Part shown: positions 42,866-53,632 of the stretch, one piece after another
Position numbering within the stretch: the first letter of the stretch is position 1
Layout: every line of letters begins with the position of its first letter
Source of the DNA: Ophiostoma sp. CBS 140.51
Taxonomy: Eukaryota > Ascomycota > Sordariomycetes > Ophiostomatales > Ophiostomataceae
Assembly (NCBI GenBank): GCA_029298735.1
Contig: JANSLP010000033.1
Coordinates: forward strand, 1-64,000
Direction: 5' to 3'
DNA length: 64,000 nucleotides
Notes under the pieces: generated by a model
Seen by the model: the letters and a program-made list of their open reading frames with translations, nothing else
What the model was told of the DNA's origin: nothing
Database searches by the model: none
Made by a program: the position numbers and the translations under genes

Positions 42866-45542
42866 GGATGCGTGTGATGAATTTGATGCCACTGATGCCG
42901 CACCATGCGCATTGGCACCATGTGCGTGGATGGTGGTGGTCCAAAATAGGTGGTTTTGTGGATGCTGACGGTATTGTCGTTGCGATGGAACGATATTGAG
43001 AGATGTTGAGGAGTTGGATGTTTGGCGTTCAATGAAGAGTTTTTGATGGATCAATTTTTCGCCAGAAATAATCTCACGTGTGCTCAAATCCTACTGTGTA
43101 GAAACGTGTCTGTTGGTGCATCATGAATAATCGATATGAGGACTAGCAAATGATGGATGTGTATGGATGTATTGTGTAATTAGTGAGACAGGGGCTAGTA
43201 GGTGCAAAAACGCTATATACACCATAGTCGTGAACCACCAGGTCACTTGATGACTGTTATCAGTTGAAGAGTTTGCACGTCTTCATCTACGAGGTAAGAC
43301 GCGAGGTGGTCTATGCTCCGTGAATGTACATCGAAAAGGATCACGCCTCCATGGCAAGCCACATCGCAACGGTAAGAAATAGAGCATCGTTGGGTCTGGT
43401 GGCGTTTTCGTTCCTACGGAGTACAATACTGGGGACTGGGAAAGGCATCGAAGAGATGGGTTGGGTGTTGTTGTGTTGAACGAGAGGGAAAAGTCTTGGT
43501 CGTGCGTCTTTTGGCTTGTCTGTTTTTCTACCGCCAAGAAATTGACAGGTCTTGTCTCTCGCATTACTGTCTTCATTTGTTCCTTTTGGTAGTATGTTCG
43601 CATCTATTCATTTCCGCCAATGCCCATAATTCCATATTATCTTTTCAGCGTTATTCTCGGCGTCCTCTTCGCTCTCAAACAGCCCGGACGCATTTCTGTT
43701 CAGCACTTTGAATCCTCTTGAATCATCTCTTTAAATCCAATCGTGAATTCCAGAATCCTCTCGGACGTCGTAACTGGTTTGTACCTTATTTTCTCGTTCC
43801 ATCCCCTCTTCGTCTGTTGCTCCTCTTTCAACGTAACGGCATGACACTGGAAGACAAATCAATGCAAATAAAATCACACCTCAATCGAAAAACACAATAC
43901 CTGAATTGGGCATGGCGTGCGAGATTGTGGCGTCTTGTCGAAAGCGGTAGTCCAATATTGGACGATGGGTGATGTTGTTTGGTTGGCTGGTGCCTGAGGT
44001 CGGCGCTAGGGCGGTGCATTGGAAATTGTCCCCGTTCGTTAGTACGTGGAAGAGCGTGCCAAGGCGCTGTCAGGGGTCAGTTCTCACGGCCTGAGAAGGC
44101 GAAGCATTCGCTGGCAGACAATGGCAAGCAATGGCAACAAGTGTCGCTTAGACATTTTGAACCATTAAATCCACACAAGCCCACATGATTGAGGATGGTT
44201 GATGGATCCCGGAGTGCAAGAGCCGCCGATGGTCGATTCTTGCATCCTTTTAAAGATTGGCTTTGTGGAGGAGGCCCAGGATGTGGACAGCAGGGAATAA
44301 CGGACAGTGTCATGGAGAGAAAACGACGAATTCAAATTCAAATGGCCGCGATGACAAGATGGAAAAATCACAAGAGTAAATGAATAGGCAAACCAGGACG
44401 CTGTCAAACAATGCCTCGAGCTGCACATAATTTTGTCGTCGTCTCTCACTGAAATCGCCCCAGGCTCCCAGACTGACGAGACGACGTGCCTTTTTCTCGT
44501 GAACGGTTCCGTCGAAAAGAGAGTTAAATTACCCAATGTGACCCAACGCAACATCTTTCCCCTCTGTCTGGTTTCTCCGTCTGTGCCCCCCTATTTTGTG
44601 ACGGTGCGAATGTATTTTGCTCGCAACCGTTCTTCGCGGCTCAGGCCATGCTCCGCTGAGGCCGTCACTGTTTCGTCTGTTCTCCCCATTCTCTGGTCAC
44701 CTCTCCCATCAATGCTCCTCTGTACCCCTGGACCGTGTTTCCAAAGAAGCAATAAGAGGGTGTGCTCGATCGCGCGCTGATTGGTGTACCTTTTTGGTGG
44801 ACACAGAAGCTTGAGCCATGCTAACCGTTGTGGGCATGATGATGACCCGGAATTTGGGTCGAGGACCGACTCGCGCGTTTTGCTCTTTTCTTTCCTGCTC
44901 TTCTCCCACCTCCCCTCCTCGTCAACATCGTGAAAGCCGGCTCGGTCGGCCGTCTTGTTTCTTCGAAGCCATCCCCATTTCAGTGCACACCAACAAGCCT
45001 CCCTCCCACTCACCGGCTCAGCTGTTGCGGCCTTGCTACGGGCAAATTTGCGTCGACCACCACTTCCCCTCATTGTCACCACCAGCGTCTACTTTTATTT
45101 TTCCTTTTACTTTTATTTTACGCGTGCAGCCGCGCTCTGCAGCTGGTCTCGTTTTCTTTTTGCTCTTATTTTCCTTTTCCAAATCTTTCCTTCTTCCGTT
45201 GTTACGCTTCCCTTGAGCTTCCTTTTTCGCCTCCGATGCATGGTTTTTTTTTTCATTTCCTTTTGTCCTCTTTCTCCCCTTTCCCTCGCCTCAGCCCAAG
45301 CCAACGACTTTGCTAACCCTTTTCTACTACGAGACCTGCGTAATTGTTCCATGGTGCTATTCTGTACCCCGTAGTTGGCCTCATTCTTTAGGTCTTTCTT
45401 TGGTTTTGGTCTGCTTTTTTCTGCATGTCCCGCTGTCATCTCGAATTTTGTGCCCTCCCTTGCATACTGCATCTCCATCCAGTTTTCCACATTGCCCATC
45501 TCCCGTCTGTTTCTCTTCTGTTCTCCATCGATGATCCGCACG

Positions 45543-45590
45543 TTGTCCACAGCACTTTTGTCCACAGCACTGCACTTTTGTCCACAGCAC
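45543..45590. repeat. 13-bp direct repeat x3
   Basis: TTGTCCACAGCAC occurs three times (45543, 45558, 45578), separated by 2 and 7 bases, in CT-rich non-coding sequence. Confidence 0.85.
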
Positions 45591-46251
45591 TCGTTGGGCA
45601 AGTGATCATCATGGCCAGACCGCCAGGACATGTGGCTGCCCCTGTCATTTTGGCCTTGGTCCCCTCAGTCCTTCACTGAGAAGAATAAGTCTGGACACGG
45701 CAAGTCTGTCCAAAACCCTGGCCCCTGTCCATTATGTCTCCTCTTTCTCTCCCCTATCCCATGTCAACAGCCACCATCAACGCCCGTCACATCCCCGTTG
45801 ACATCCACAATCCCACCCATTTGCTCCATTCGACCCGAGTCCACACACACCTTATTTTCCCATGTCCATGTTGACCATGTCAGTGACAGTGACCTGCACT
45901 TTCACTTCCCTGTCGAGTAATGCTGGTCGCCAAAACCATGGTAGTCCAGTCGTAGTCGACGGCCGTTCACACTCGTAGCCGTAGGCGTAGTGTCTTCCGT
46001 CGAGACGGTTCCCAAGCCATTCCCAATATAATACTATCGTGGCGCTCCTTCCTCTTACTTCCCTTTCCCTTTTCTTCTTCTTTTTCTCTGCAGCGTCAAT
46101 CTCACCTCCAGTCGTTCTCTAAATCAACCGCAAAAAACCTACCTCGTAGAGGTTAGGAACAAGAAGACTCGTCATCAAGACTCGTTTTCGTCCGTTCGTT
46201 AAAAACAATACGCTCCTTAATTTTTCGTTTCCTCGCTCCGCTCGCCTCATC

Positions 46252-49200
46252 ATGCGCTACACCACCGCCTCGGTCCTGGCGGTCCTCGCCACGGCCGCCG
46301 CCGCCCACAGCAAACCGCCCGTCGTCGTCTGGGTCACCAGCACCATCACCACCTGCCCGACGCCCCAGCTGACCCTCGCCTGCTCGGACATCGACACCGA
46401 GTCGGAGCTGCCCACCAGCACCGCCTCGTCGCCTTCGACGGGCCCGTCGTCCTCTCCCGGCAACGGTGGCAGTGGCGGCAACGGCAGCGGCCCCGGCTCT
46501 TCGTCTGCTGCCTCTTCCTCGCCGTCGTCTGTCGTCGTCGTTTCTAGCTCGTCGGCTCCCGCCTCCGGTTCGCAGTCAGGCTCTGCATCTGTCTCGGCTT
46601 CGGTGTCCGCCTCTGGCTCGTCCGTCGGCTCATCTGGCGTCTCCGTCCCGTCCAGCAGCTCAGTCGGCGTGATCTCGTCTGCCTCTGCCTCTGGCTCCTC
46701 GGGCCCTGCCTCCAGCTCGGTCGGCTCGTCTGCCTCGGCTGGCTCGTCGTCCGTCCCCGTATCGGGCAGTGCTTCTGGCAGCGCTTCTGCTTCCGCTTCC
46801 GCCTCTGCCTCTGCCAGCGCCGCCTCTTCGTCCGCCTCCGGCTCGGCCTCTGGCTCTGCTTCGGCCAGCGCTTCGGCCGTCTCTAGCAGTGCTTCCGTTT
46901 CCGGCTCTGCTTCCGGCTCTGCTTCGGCTTCGGCTTCCGCCTCGGTCGGTGCTTCGTCGTCCGCTTCGGGTAGTGCTTCCGCCTCTGCTTCGGCTTCTGC
47001 CGCCTCGAGCTCTGCTGTCTCTGGCTCGTCGGCTGCTTCTAGCGTTGCCTCCAGCGCCAGCGCTGCCTCGAGCTCTGCCTCGGCTGGCTCCAGCTCTGTC
47101 GCTTCCAGCGGCTCTGCTTCCGCTTCTACTTCGGCTGGCTCTTCTTCTGTCTCTGGCAGCGCCTCGGCCTCTGCTTCCTCCGTGTCTGCCGGGTCTTCGT
47201 CTGCCTCCGCCTCCGCTTCTGAGTCGGTTGGCGCCTCTGGCTCGTCCAGCGTGTCCAGCGCCTCTGCCTCTGCTTCGTCTGTGAGTGCATCTGCCTCGTC
47301 GGCGTCGGCTTCTGCTTCTTCTGCCAGCGAGTCTGCTGCCTCCTCGTCCGTCTCTGGCTCCAACTCAGCCAGTGTGTCGGCCTCCGCCTCTGCCTCTGCC
47401 TCTGCATCCGGCTCTTCCTCGGCCTCTGCCTCCTCGTCTGCTGTCTCCAGCTCGGCCTCGTCCAGCGTCGTTTCCTCGTCCGCCTCAAGCTCCGTGTCGT
47501 CGTCCGCTTCGTCGTCTGCCTCCTCTTCTTCGATCTCTTCGTCGGCTTCCCTGTCGTCGTCTGCTTCGTCGTCTTCGGCCTCCTCCTCGTCTTCGGTCTC
47601 GTCGTCCGTGTCGTCCAGTGCCTCGCCCTCGTCGACCTGCTCGACCTACTACCTCGAGAACATCAAGCACCAGGGCCTGGCTCCCTATGCCGCCGACGGC
47701 TACACGGTCTTCCGCAACGTCAAGGACTTTGGCGCTGTTGGTGACGGTGTGACGGACGATACCGAGGCCATCAACAACGCCATTGCCGCCACCAAGAAGG
47801 GCACTGACAGCGGCCGCTGCGGTCCCGGCACTGGCTGCCAGTCCACCACGACCCAGCCGGCTCTTGTCTACTTCCCCGCCGGTACCTACCTGGTTTCTTA
47901 CCCCATCACGGACTACTACTTCACGCAGCTGGTCGGCAACCCCGACTGCCCGCCGACGATCAAGGTTGCCTCCAACTGGGAGAGCATTGGCGAGACGCCC
48001 TACGCTGTCATTGACGGCAACCCCAACGAGCAGTGGACGGCCGTCAACATCTTCTGGCGCCAGGTCCGCAACTTTGTCATTGACATGACGGATGCCCCCG
48101 CCGATCTGCCTCTGGCTGGTGTGCACTGGTCGACGGGCCAGGCTACCAGCCTCCAGAACATTGTGTTCAACATGTCGACGGCCAGCAACACGCAGCAGCA
48201 GGGTATCTGGTCCGAGGAGGGCTCTGGCGGATTCCTGAGTGACCTGACCTTTAACGGCGGTCTTTACGGTCTCAACTTTGGCAACCAGCAGTACACCATG
48301 CGCTCACTGACCTTCAACGGCTGCCAGACAGCTATCCGCCAGGTCTGGGACTGGTCGTGGATGTACAAGGGCCTGACCATTAACAACTGCAACATTGGTC
48401 TTGATCTGTCGGCTGGTTACCCCTCGGACGTTGTTTCGGACGTCGTCATTGTCATTGACTCCACCTTCAACAACGTCGAGACGGCCATTCTCTTCGCCAA
48501 GGCCAGCGGTATCTCGCCCTCGGCTGCTGGTGAGATGATTGCCGAGAACGTCTACTTCAACGGTGTCACCAATGCCATCAAGGAGGCTGCCGGTCCTGTC
48601 GTTCTGTCGGGTGCCCAGCACTCCATCGGCCTTCTGGGCTACGGCCACGGCTACGAGGGCACTACGCCCGTCACCAACCTGGGCAACGTCGGCTACAGCC
48701 GTCCCTCGACTCTGCTCGACGGCTCCAACCTGTACGCCTTTGACAAGCCGTCGTACTCGGGCCTCACGACTGCCGACGTTATCAGCGCCCGTACTCTCGG
48801 CGCTGCTGGTGATGCCACCACGGACGACACTGTCGCTCTCCAGGCTGCTCTCGACCTTTCTGCCTCGACGGGCAAGCTCCTGTTTATCGATTACGGTGTC
48901 TACCTTGTCTCGTCCACGCTTGTTGTCCCCTCGGGCGCCCGCGTCGTCGGCGAGTCCTATCCCGTCATCATGTCCTACGGCCCGGCTTTCGCCAACATGA
49001 ACTCCCCCATTCCCGTCGTCCAGGTCGGTACCACTGTCGGCGCTGTCGGTCACGTCGAGCTCAGCGATTTTATTGTCTCGACCCGCGGCGCCCAGGCCGG
49101 TGCCATCCTCATCCAGTGGAACCTGTCGGGTGCCGGCGGTGGCCAGTTTGCCACCATGTGGGACGTCCACACGCGCGTCGGTGGTTTCACCGGCTCGGAC

Positions 49201-49911
49201 CTGTCGCTGGCCGACTGCCCTCTGGAGAAGACCACGACGGTCACCAGTGGCAACGTCAATACGGCCTGCATTGCCGCCTTCATGTCCTTTTACATCCCCT
49301 CGGGTGTCCAGTATGTTTATTTGGAGAACAACTGGTTCTGGGTTGCCGACCACGACGCCGACAATGCTGCTCTCACCCAAATCACGGTCTACGCCGGCCG
49401 TGGTATCTTGTTAGAAGGCTCCAACCTGCTGCTGTACGGCGTCGCCGCCGAGCACCACACCCAGTACCAGTTCCACGTCCACAACGGCAACAACATTGTC
49501 ATGGGCTTGATTCAGAGTGAGACGGCTTACTACCAGCCCAACCCGGGCGCACTTGTGCCCTTCCCCACCAATGCGGCTTTCGGTGACCCGACTCTTGCTG
49601 CAGGCCAGTCTGGCTGGGGCGCTGTCTACTCGGGCACCACCGCCAACACGCTCGTCTATGGCGCCGGCCACTACTCCTTCTTCATCAACAACGACCAGTC
49701 CACGTGCGAGCCCTACGGTTGCCAGACCACGCCCCTCGTCAGCATCCAGGGCAGCGCCAAGGTTACCATCTTTGGCCTAGTCACGACGGGTGTCAAGTAC
49801 ATGGTCGACTACCTGGGCACGCCCGTTGCCGACGCTTCGGCCACGACCAATTACGGCGACTTTATGGGTATTGTCGGAGTGTTCTCGAGTGCCTTTTCGC
49901 CTCCTGCGTAA
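46252..49911 (+). CDS. Secreted GH55-type beta-1,3-glucanase with a long Ser/Ala-rich stalk
   Basis: Single exon, 1219 residues. A signal peptide (MRYTTASVLAVLATAAAAHS) and a short Cys-containing segment (to about residue 50) are followed by roughly 410 residues of almost pure Ser and Ala with Gly and Val, certainly disordered and probably heavily O-mannosylated. From about residue 462 (CSTYYLENIKHQG) a two-lobed right-handed beta-helix begins: first lobe DFGAVGDGVTDDTEAINNAI, second lobe RTLGAAGDATTDDTVALQAA. Both carry the Pectate_lyase_3 signature used by GH55 exo-beta-1,3-glucanases. LLYGVAAEHHTQYQFHVHNG near residue 1067 matches the GH55 segment containing the catalytic glutamate. It probably trims beta-1,3-glucan of its own or other fungal walls. 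No GPI signal is seen at the C-terminus (SSAFSPPA). Confidence 0.9.
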   Translation: MRYTTASVLAVLATAAAAHSKPPVVVWVTSTITTCPTPQLTLACSDIDTESELPTSTASSPSTGPSSSPGNGGSGGNGSGPGSSSAASSSPSSVVVVSSSSAPASGSQSGSASVSASVSASGSSVGSSGVSVPSSSSVGVISSASASGSSGPASSSVGSSASAGSSSVPVSGSASGSASASASASASASAASSSASGSASGSASASASAVSSSASVSGSASGSASASASASVGASSSASGSASASASASAASSSAVSGSSAASSVASSASAASSSASAGSSSVASSGSASASTSAGSSSVSGSASASASSVSAGSSSASASASESVGASGSSSVSSASASASSVSASASSASASASSASESAASSSVSGSNSASVSASASASASASGSSSASASSSAVSSSASSSVVSSSASSSVSSSASSSASSSSISSSASLSSSASSSSASSSSSVSSSVSSSASPSSTCSTYYLENIKHQGLAPYAADGYTVFRNVKDFGAVGDGVTDDTEAINNAIAATKKGTDSGRCGPGTGCQSTTTQPALVYFPAGTYLVSYPITDYYFTQLVGNPDCPPTIKVASNWESIGETPYAVIDGNPNEQWTAVNIFWRQVRNFVIDMTDAPADLPLAGVHWSTGQATSLQNIVFNMSTASNTQQQGIWSEEGSGGFLSDLTFNGGLYGLNFGNQQYTMRSLTFNGCQTAIRQVWDWSWMYKGLTINNCNIGLDLSAGYPSDVVSDVVIVIDSTFNNVETAILFAKASGISPSAAGEMIAENVYFNGVTNAIKEAAGPVVLSGAQHSIGLLGYGHGYEGTTPVTNLGNVGYSRPSTLLDGSNLYAFDKPSYSGLTTADVISARTLGAAGDATTDDTVALQAALDLSASTGKLLFIDYGVYLVSSTLVVPSGARVVGESYPVIMSYGPAFANMNSPIPVVQVGTTVGAVGHVELSDFIVSTRGAQAGAILIQWNLSGAGGGQFATMWDVHTRVGGFTGSDLSLADCPLEKTTTVTSGNVNTACIAAFMSFYIPSGVQYVYLENNWFWVADHDADNAALTQITVYAGRGILLEGSNLLLYGVAAEHHTQYQFHVHNGNNIVMGLIQSETAYYQPNPGALVPFPTNAAFGDPTLAAGQSGWGAVYSGTTANTLVYGAGHYSFFINNDQSTCEPYGCQTTPLVSIQGSAKVTIFGLVTTGVKYMVDYLGTPVADASATTNYGDFMGIVGVFSSAFSPPA

Positions 49912-51227
49912 GCTGTGAGCAGGGTGCGTAGCTAGTAGATAATATGTTGTATATGATGTGGTAGGGTGTTGGATACTTTTTCTTTTTTTCTTAATAATGA
50001 GGAGTGTAGGGCTGATAATTAATATAATGACCAATATTGGATACTTATTCTTTACAGCTATTCTTGTCAAATGCATACTCCGGTTATTTATTTTCCTTTT
50101 CCGTGATGACTGCACACTGCCCCTGTGACCATCTCTGTGACTGTGTCTCTGAGACTCTGTAATTATGTGATAGCGAAAGCGAGACTGAGAAATTATGTGC
50201 CCCTGCAAATCAATGGCCAATTGATTGAAAGTATTCAAGACAGTACCTATTTGACGGAGAAGCAGATAAGTGTCGAGGTGCATGTCGTTCTGTGGTGGTG
50301 GGGATATGAAGTCCAGGGTCGTGCGGGGGATCTTCGACAGGACGCGTTGCCGACCACCCGAGACAGCGAAAGTTCTCTGATAATGGGTGAGATATGAAGA
50401 CTTATGTGCAATAAATAACTGGGAAAGGATCTCGTTATCCATTCTATTGGACAGAACAGGAAATGTATGCGATAAATTGAATGACATGTCACGGCTTAAA
50501 TAATAAGTGAAGCAGGATCGCCTTGACTTGCTGGCTTCCTCCTATCAGGAAAACGGGGATGACCATCTTCCGCCAAGACTAGCAGGCGCCATCATCTCTC
50601 CGCGTCTGTCGTCTGGGGTAAGAACGGGTCACAGTCCGGGGTATCTTGGCACTGAAGACGCGGGGAGTCGACCAAGAAAGCTTGATATGCGATATTCACG
50701 GAGAACAAGACGCGGACACCTCTCTATTAATCCCTACAACCCGTATATCCATACGCTCCGAAGTACAATGTGGCTTGCACGATGTGTGAGACAATATGGA
50801 GGTCAGCGTATTATCAACGCTTGCACTTCTTCTGTGCAGCTCCTGTTCCCTGGATCCGGGAAGATGGACTCCCGGAGGGCCGTCGGTGCCATGTGTGCCA
50901 ACAAAAGTAGCAGTGATCGCTGCAATGACCAGCTCTCTCTGCGTGTCTCTCGCGTGGCCTGTGAGTATGAGGAAATTATAGGAGAATGGCCGCCCATCTC
51001 CTGCATATAAGAAGGGATCGTCGCGCCTGATTATCTGTCACTTTGAAAGTATTCATTCTTTTATTTTTAATTTTCTTTGACGTTTATTTGCTCCTCTTCT
51101 TCTTCCCGCCTGTTTATAGCAACGGGCACTAGACGGCGCCTCCCTTTTGCCAACGCCTTGGCCGCTTGGCACACTTAAAAGCCCCATTCTACGCCATTTT
51201 CCAACCTTTCTTGTCTCCCTTCCCACC
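49912..51227. other. Intergenic, with MFS promoter at the right
   Basis: It is AT-rich for the first 150 bases (3' UTR of the glucanase gene), then mixed. No gene was recognised. A TATA box at 51006 precedes the transporter gene. Confidence 0.5.
51006..51011 (+). promoter_or_regulatory. TATA box of the TRI12-type transporter gene
   Basis: TATAAG (within GCATATAAGAAGG) lies about 220 bases before the start codon, which implies a leader of about 190 bases. Confidence 0.5.
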
Positions 51228-53027
51228 ATGTCTTCCCCCAAGCTCGAACCTATCCAGGCCTCTCACGTCGAGGCTGGCGATGCCGTCTCGTCGTCCGACA
51301 ATGACCTTATCCAAACGACCCACGGCTTCGAGACCGACCTTTCTTCCCTCCCCAAGGGATACTACACATCTCGCTTCTTCGTCGGGTCTATGGCAGCCAC
51401 TGCACTGTCTCTTATGACAGGTGTTGGTGCTTTTGGTCTCGCTGCCTCCATCATCTCCCAAATTAACGAAGAGCTCGGTCCCGACCCCCGCTATGCATGG
51501 ATCTCGATGATCTACAATGTGTCTCTGGCCGTCTGTTTCACACCTGTTGGTCGTCTCTCCGATATCTTTGGCCGACGCTGGTTCTTCATTGTCGGTGCAG
51601 CCTTAGCGGTGCTTGGAAGCGTCGTTTGTGCAACAGCCAAGACTATCCCCGTGCTTATCGGCGGCAATGTCCTGCTGGGCGCCGCATCCTCCACTCAACT
51701 CAGCTTCCACTACGTCATGGGCGAGCTCGTGCCGATGAAGTACCGCTACCTGGGACTCGCCCTTCTCTATCCGTTCTGCATCCCCTTTGCCGGCGTCGGC
51801 TCCATAATTAGCTTTGCCTTTTTGGACCACACGACTGTCGGCTGGCGCGGTGTCTACTGGGTCCTGCTGGCTTGCAATGCCTTGAACTTGCTTCTCTGGA
51901 CTGCCTTCTATTTCCCTCCCTCCTTCCAAAAGAAGCACCGCGACGACGAAGAGGATGTCCGCCGAGTGGGCTACTGGTTGCGACACTTTGACTACGTGGG
52001 AACGTTCTTGTTTGCTGCCGGCTTTGTGCTGTTTCTGTTGGGCCTTAGCTGGGGCGGCTCGACCTACCCATGGAAATCCGCTGCTGTCATCTGCGCCATT
52101 GTCCTCGGTGTCGTCACGCTCGGCGCCTTTGCTTTGTGGGAGACGTTTGCTCCGCTCCGTGAGCCTCTTGTTCCTGTTCACCTACTGGCGGATGTCAAGT
52201 GGGTGTGCAACAGTGCAGTCCTCGGTCTGGGCGCATCGGCCTATTATTCACTGGCTATCATTTGGCCCATCCAGGCGAGCGTCGTCTATGGTGCCACCGA
52301 TATTGAGCTCGGCGCGCTGTCGGCCATCCCGGGCATTGCCATTGTCGTCGGCCAGTGTATTGGTGGTTACCTTGCTCCTAAGATTGGCCGTGTCACGATC
52401 CAGTGTGCTGTCGTGCTGGTCGCAGGCGGTGCCTTGATTGCCTGCATGGCAACGGCCGGCGGTGATCCCAACACACGCGCCACAGCCATTGGCCTGCTGT
52501 TTGTCGGCACGACCTTCTTGGGCTATAATGAGGCTGTTGCTCTTGCTGGAACCACTCTCCTAGCCCGTAACCAGCACGAAATTGGCGTCGCCGGCGGGCT
52601 AGGTAGTTCATTCCGTTCGGCCATCTCGTCTGTTGTGACAGCTGTCTATGTGACGATTCTGAACAACCAACTGGCATCGACGATTCCGGCGCAAGTCCCA
52701 CCGGCCCTCGAAAAGGCGGGTCTGCCGGCATCCTCTGTTACTGCCTTTATGGCCGCTTTGACAGATGGTACCATTGCGACAGCAAACAGCACCACAATCC
52801 CCGGCATCACGCCCTCCATCGTGACAACAGGCGTTTCCGCTTACCGCAACGCCAATGCTGATGCCTACCACACTGTGTACTTGGCGACGATTGCGTTCAC
52901 GGGTGTGGCCATCGTTCTTGCTCTATTGGGTCGCAATACGGACGATATGATGACAGACAAGGTCGTGGCGACGTTGGCGAACGAGGACAACACGTTGACT
53001 CAGCGAATGGAGGAGAAGGGGCAGTAA
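51228..53027 (+). CDS. MFS transporter of the TRI12 (trichothecene/siderophore-type) family
   Basis: Single exon, 599 residues from the ATG at 51228 (context CCACCATGT); an in-frame ATG at 51147 adds 27 residues with no clear role. About 50 hydrophilic N-terminal residues precede helix 1. The family signature GRLSDIFGRRWFF is at 108-120. The longer layout of 14 predicted helices fits the Fungal_TRI12 family (PF06609): SYLG-like glycine helices, WRGVYWVLLACNALNLLLW, LFLLGLSWGGSTYPWKSA and late ELGALSAIPGIAIVVGQCIGG. The loop near the end (PAQVPPALEKAGLPASSV) is characteristic of TRI12 relatives. It probably exports or imports a small secondary metabolite or siderophore by proton exchange; the substrate is not readable. 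It is transcribed in the same direction as the dehydrogenase that follows. Confidence 0.92.
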   Translation: MSSPKLEPIQASHVEAGDAVSSSDNDLIQTTHGFETDLSSLPKGYYTSRFFVGSMAATALSLMTGVGAFGLAASIISQINEELGPDPRYAWISMIYNVSLAVCFTPVGRLSDIFGRRWFFIVGAALAVLGSVVCATAKTIPVLIGGNVLLGAASSTQLSFHYVMGELVPMKYRYLGLALLYPFCIPFAGVGSIISFAFLDHTTVGWRGVYWVLLACNALNLLLWTAFYFPPSFQKKHRDDEEDVRRVGYWLRHFDYVGTFLFAAGFVLFLLGLSWGGSTYPWKSAAVICAIVLGVVTLGAFALWETFAPLREPLVPVHLLADVKWVCNSAVLGLGASAYYSLAIIWPIQASVVYGATDIELGALSAIPGIAIVVGQCIGGYLAPKIGRVTIQCAVVLVAGGALIACMATAGGDPNTRATAIGLLFVGTTFLGYNEAVALAGTTLLARNQHEIGVAGGLGSSFRSAISSVVTAVYVTILNNQLASTIPAQVPPALEKAGLPASSVTAFMAALTDGTIATANSTTIPGITPSIVTTGVSAYRNANADAYHTVYLATIAFTGVAIVLALLGRNTDDMMTDKVVATLANEDNTLTQRMEEKGQ

Positions 53028-53093
53028 AGATGCGAAGATGGTGGGCAATTAGGAAAGCTGCAATGCAGCGAAATAAATAAAAAATGCCTGATA

Positions 53094-53148
53094 AGCAGGC
53101 TATAAAATTGCATCATAAAGAAATAATGAACAGGCAAAGTAGCCTGCT
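53094..53148. repeat. 9-bp inverted repeat with 37-nt loop
   Basis: AGCAGGCTA (53094-53102) pairs perfectly with TAGCCTGCT (53140-53148). It lies about 70 bases after the transporter stop and would form a hairpin in the 3' UTR if transcribed. Confidence 0.6.
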
Positions 53149-53549
53149 GAGTTCTGCTTCAGTGCTATCACGATAATTACTCCGAGATGCGGAGATACTC
53201 CGAGCGCGCTTCTTGGTGACGCTTGAGTCTTGAAAACTGACTTCAGTCTCTTGACAAAGTCAACTCTACATGCATTAGATCCGACTTTCCGACAGTTTAG
53301 GGTGCTTTTGTCTTTCTCATTAATACACTTGTAAGTGAAATCCGGGGAACGAAAAGCCGGACACGGGAGGACGGCGCCAAAAGAGCCCTTTGTGGCTACA
53401 GAAAGCTCCAAACAGCCCCGATACAAGCCTAACTAGTCATGCTCCCCCGCAGGGCATGATTTTCCGGTGGCACCACAGCCAAGGAACATGAAAATGAATA
53501 GGCATCATACCGTTGGAGATGTGGGGAGAAGTCGGGGATGACTACAACA

Positions 53550-53555
53550 TATAAG
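53550..53555 (+). promoter_or_regulatory. TATA box of the dehydrogenase gene
   Basis: TATAAG lies 29 bases before an in-frame ATG at 53579. Transcription would therefore begin near or after that ATG, which favours the ATG at 53633 as the true start. Confidence 0.5.
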
Positions 53556-53632
53556 ATGCCAGTGTTGGTAGCAGACAGATGAGCAAACATCAATACTGCA
53601 CTCTGGATCACTACGACAACCTCACAATCACA

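Larger units (their letters stand above)
41716..46251. other. 4.5-kb gene desert
   Basis: No protein family could be recognised in any frame. The region holds an imperfect GTTGATGTCGATG-type repeat near 42.75-42.87 kb, a 13-bp repeat at 45.54 kb, and from about 44.9 kb a long pyrimidine-rich stretch that may be the leader and promoter of the GH55 gene. A TATA-like TATAAT is at 46027-46032. Confidence 0.5.
53028..53632. other. Intergenic between transporter and dehydrogenase
   Basis: It holds a 9-bp inverted repeat (53094-53102 with 53140-53148) just after the transporter gene and a short direct repeat ACTCCGAG near 53179. The dehydrogenase TATA box is at 53550. Confidence 0.5.

Noticed and set aside
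42647..43087. 146-codon Thr/Pro-rich minus-strand frame
   Set aside because: Kept open by the hexamer repeat; no signal peptide or conserved motif.
46257..47363. 368-codon Glu/Ala-rich frame on the minus strand
   Set aside because: It is the exact antisense of the Ser/Ala codon run of the glucanase stalk (TCN read backwards gives GA-rich codons) and has no independent support.
48304..49380. 358-codon minus-strand frame over the GH55 domain
   Set aside because: Antisense shadow; no start context or domain.
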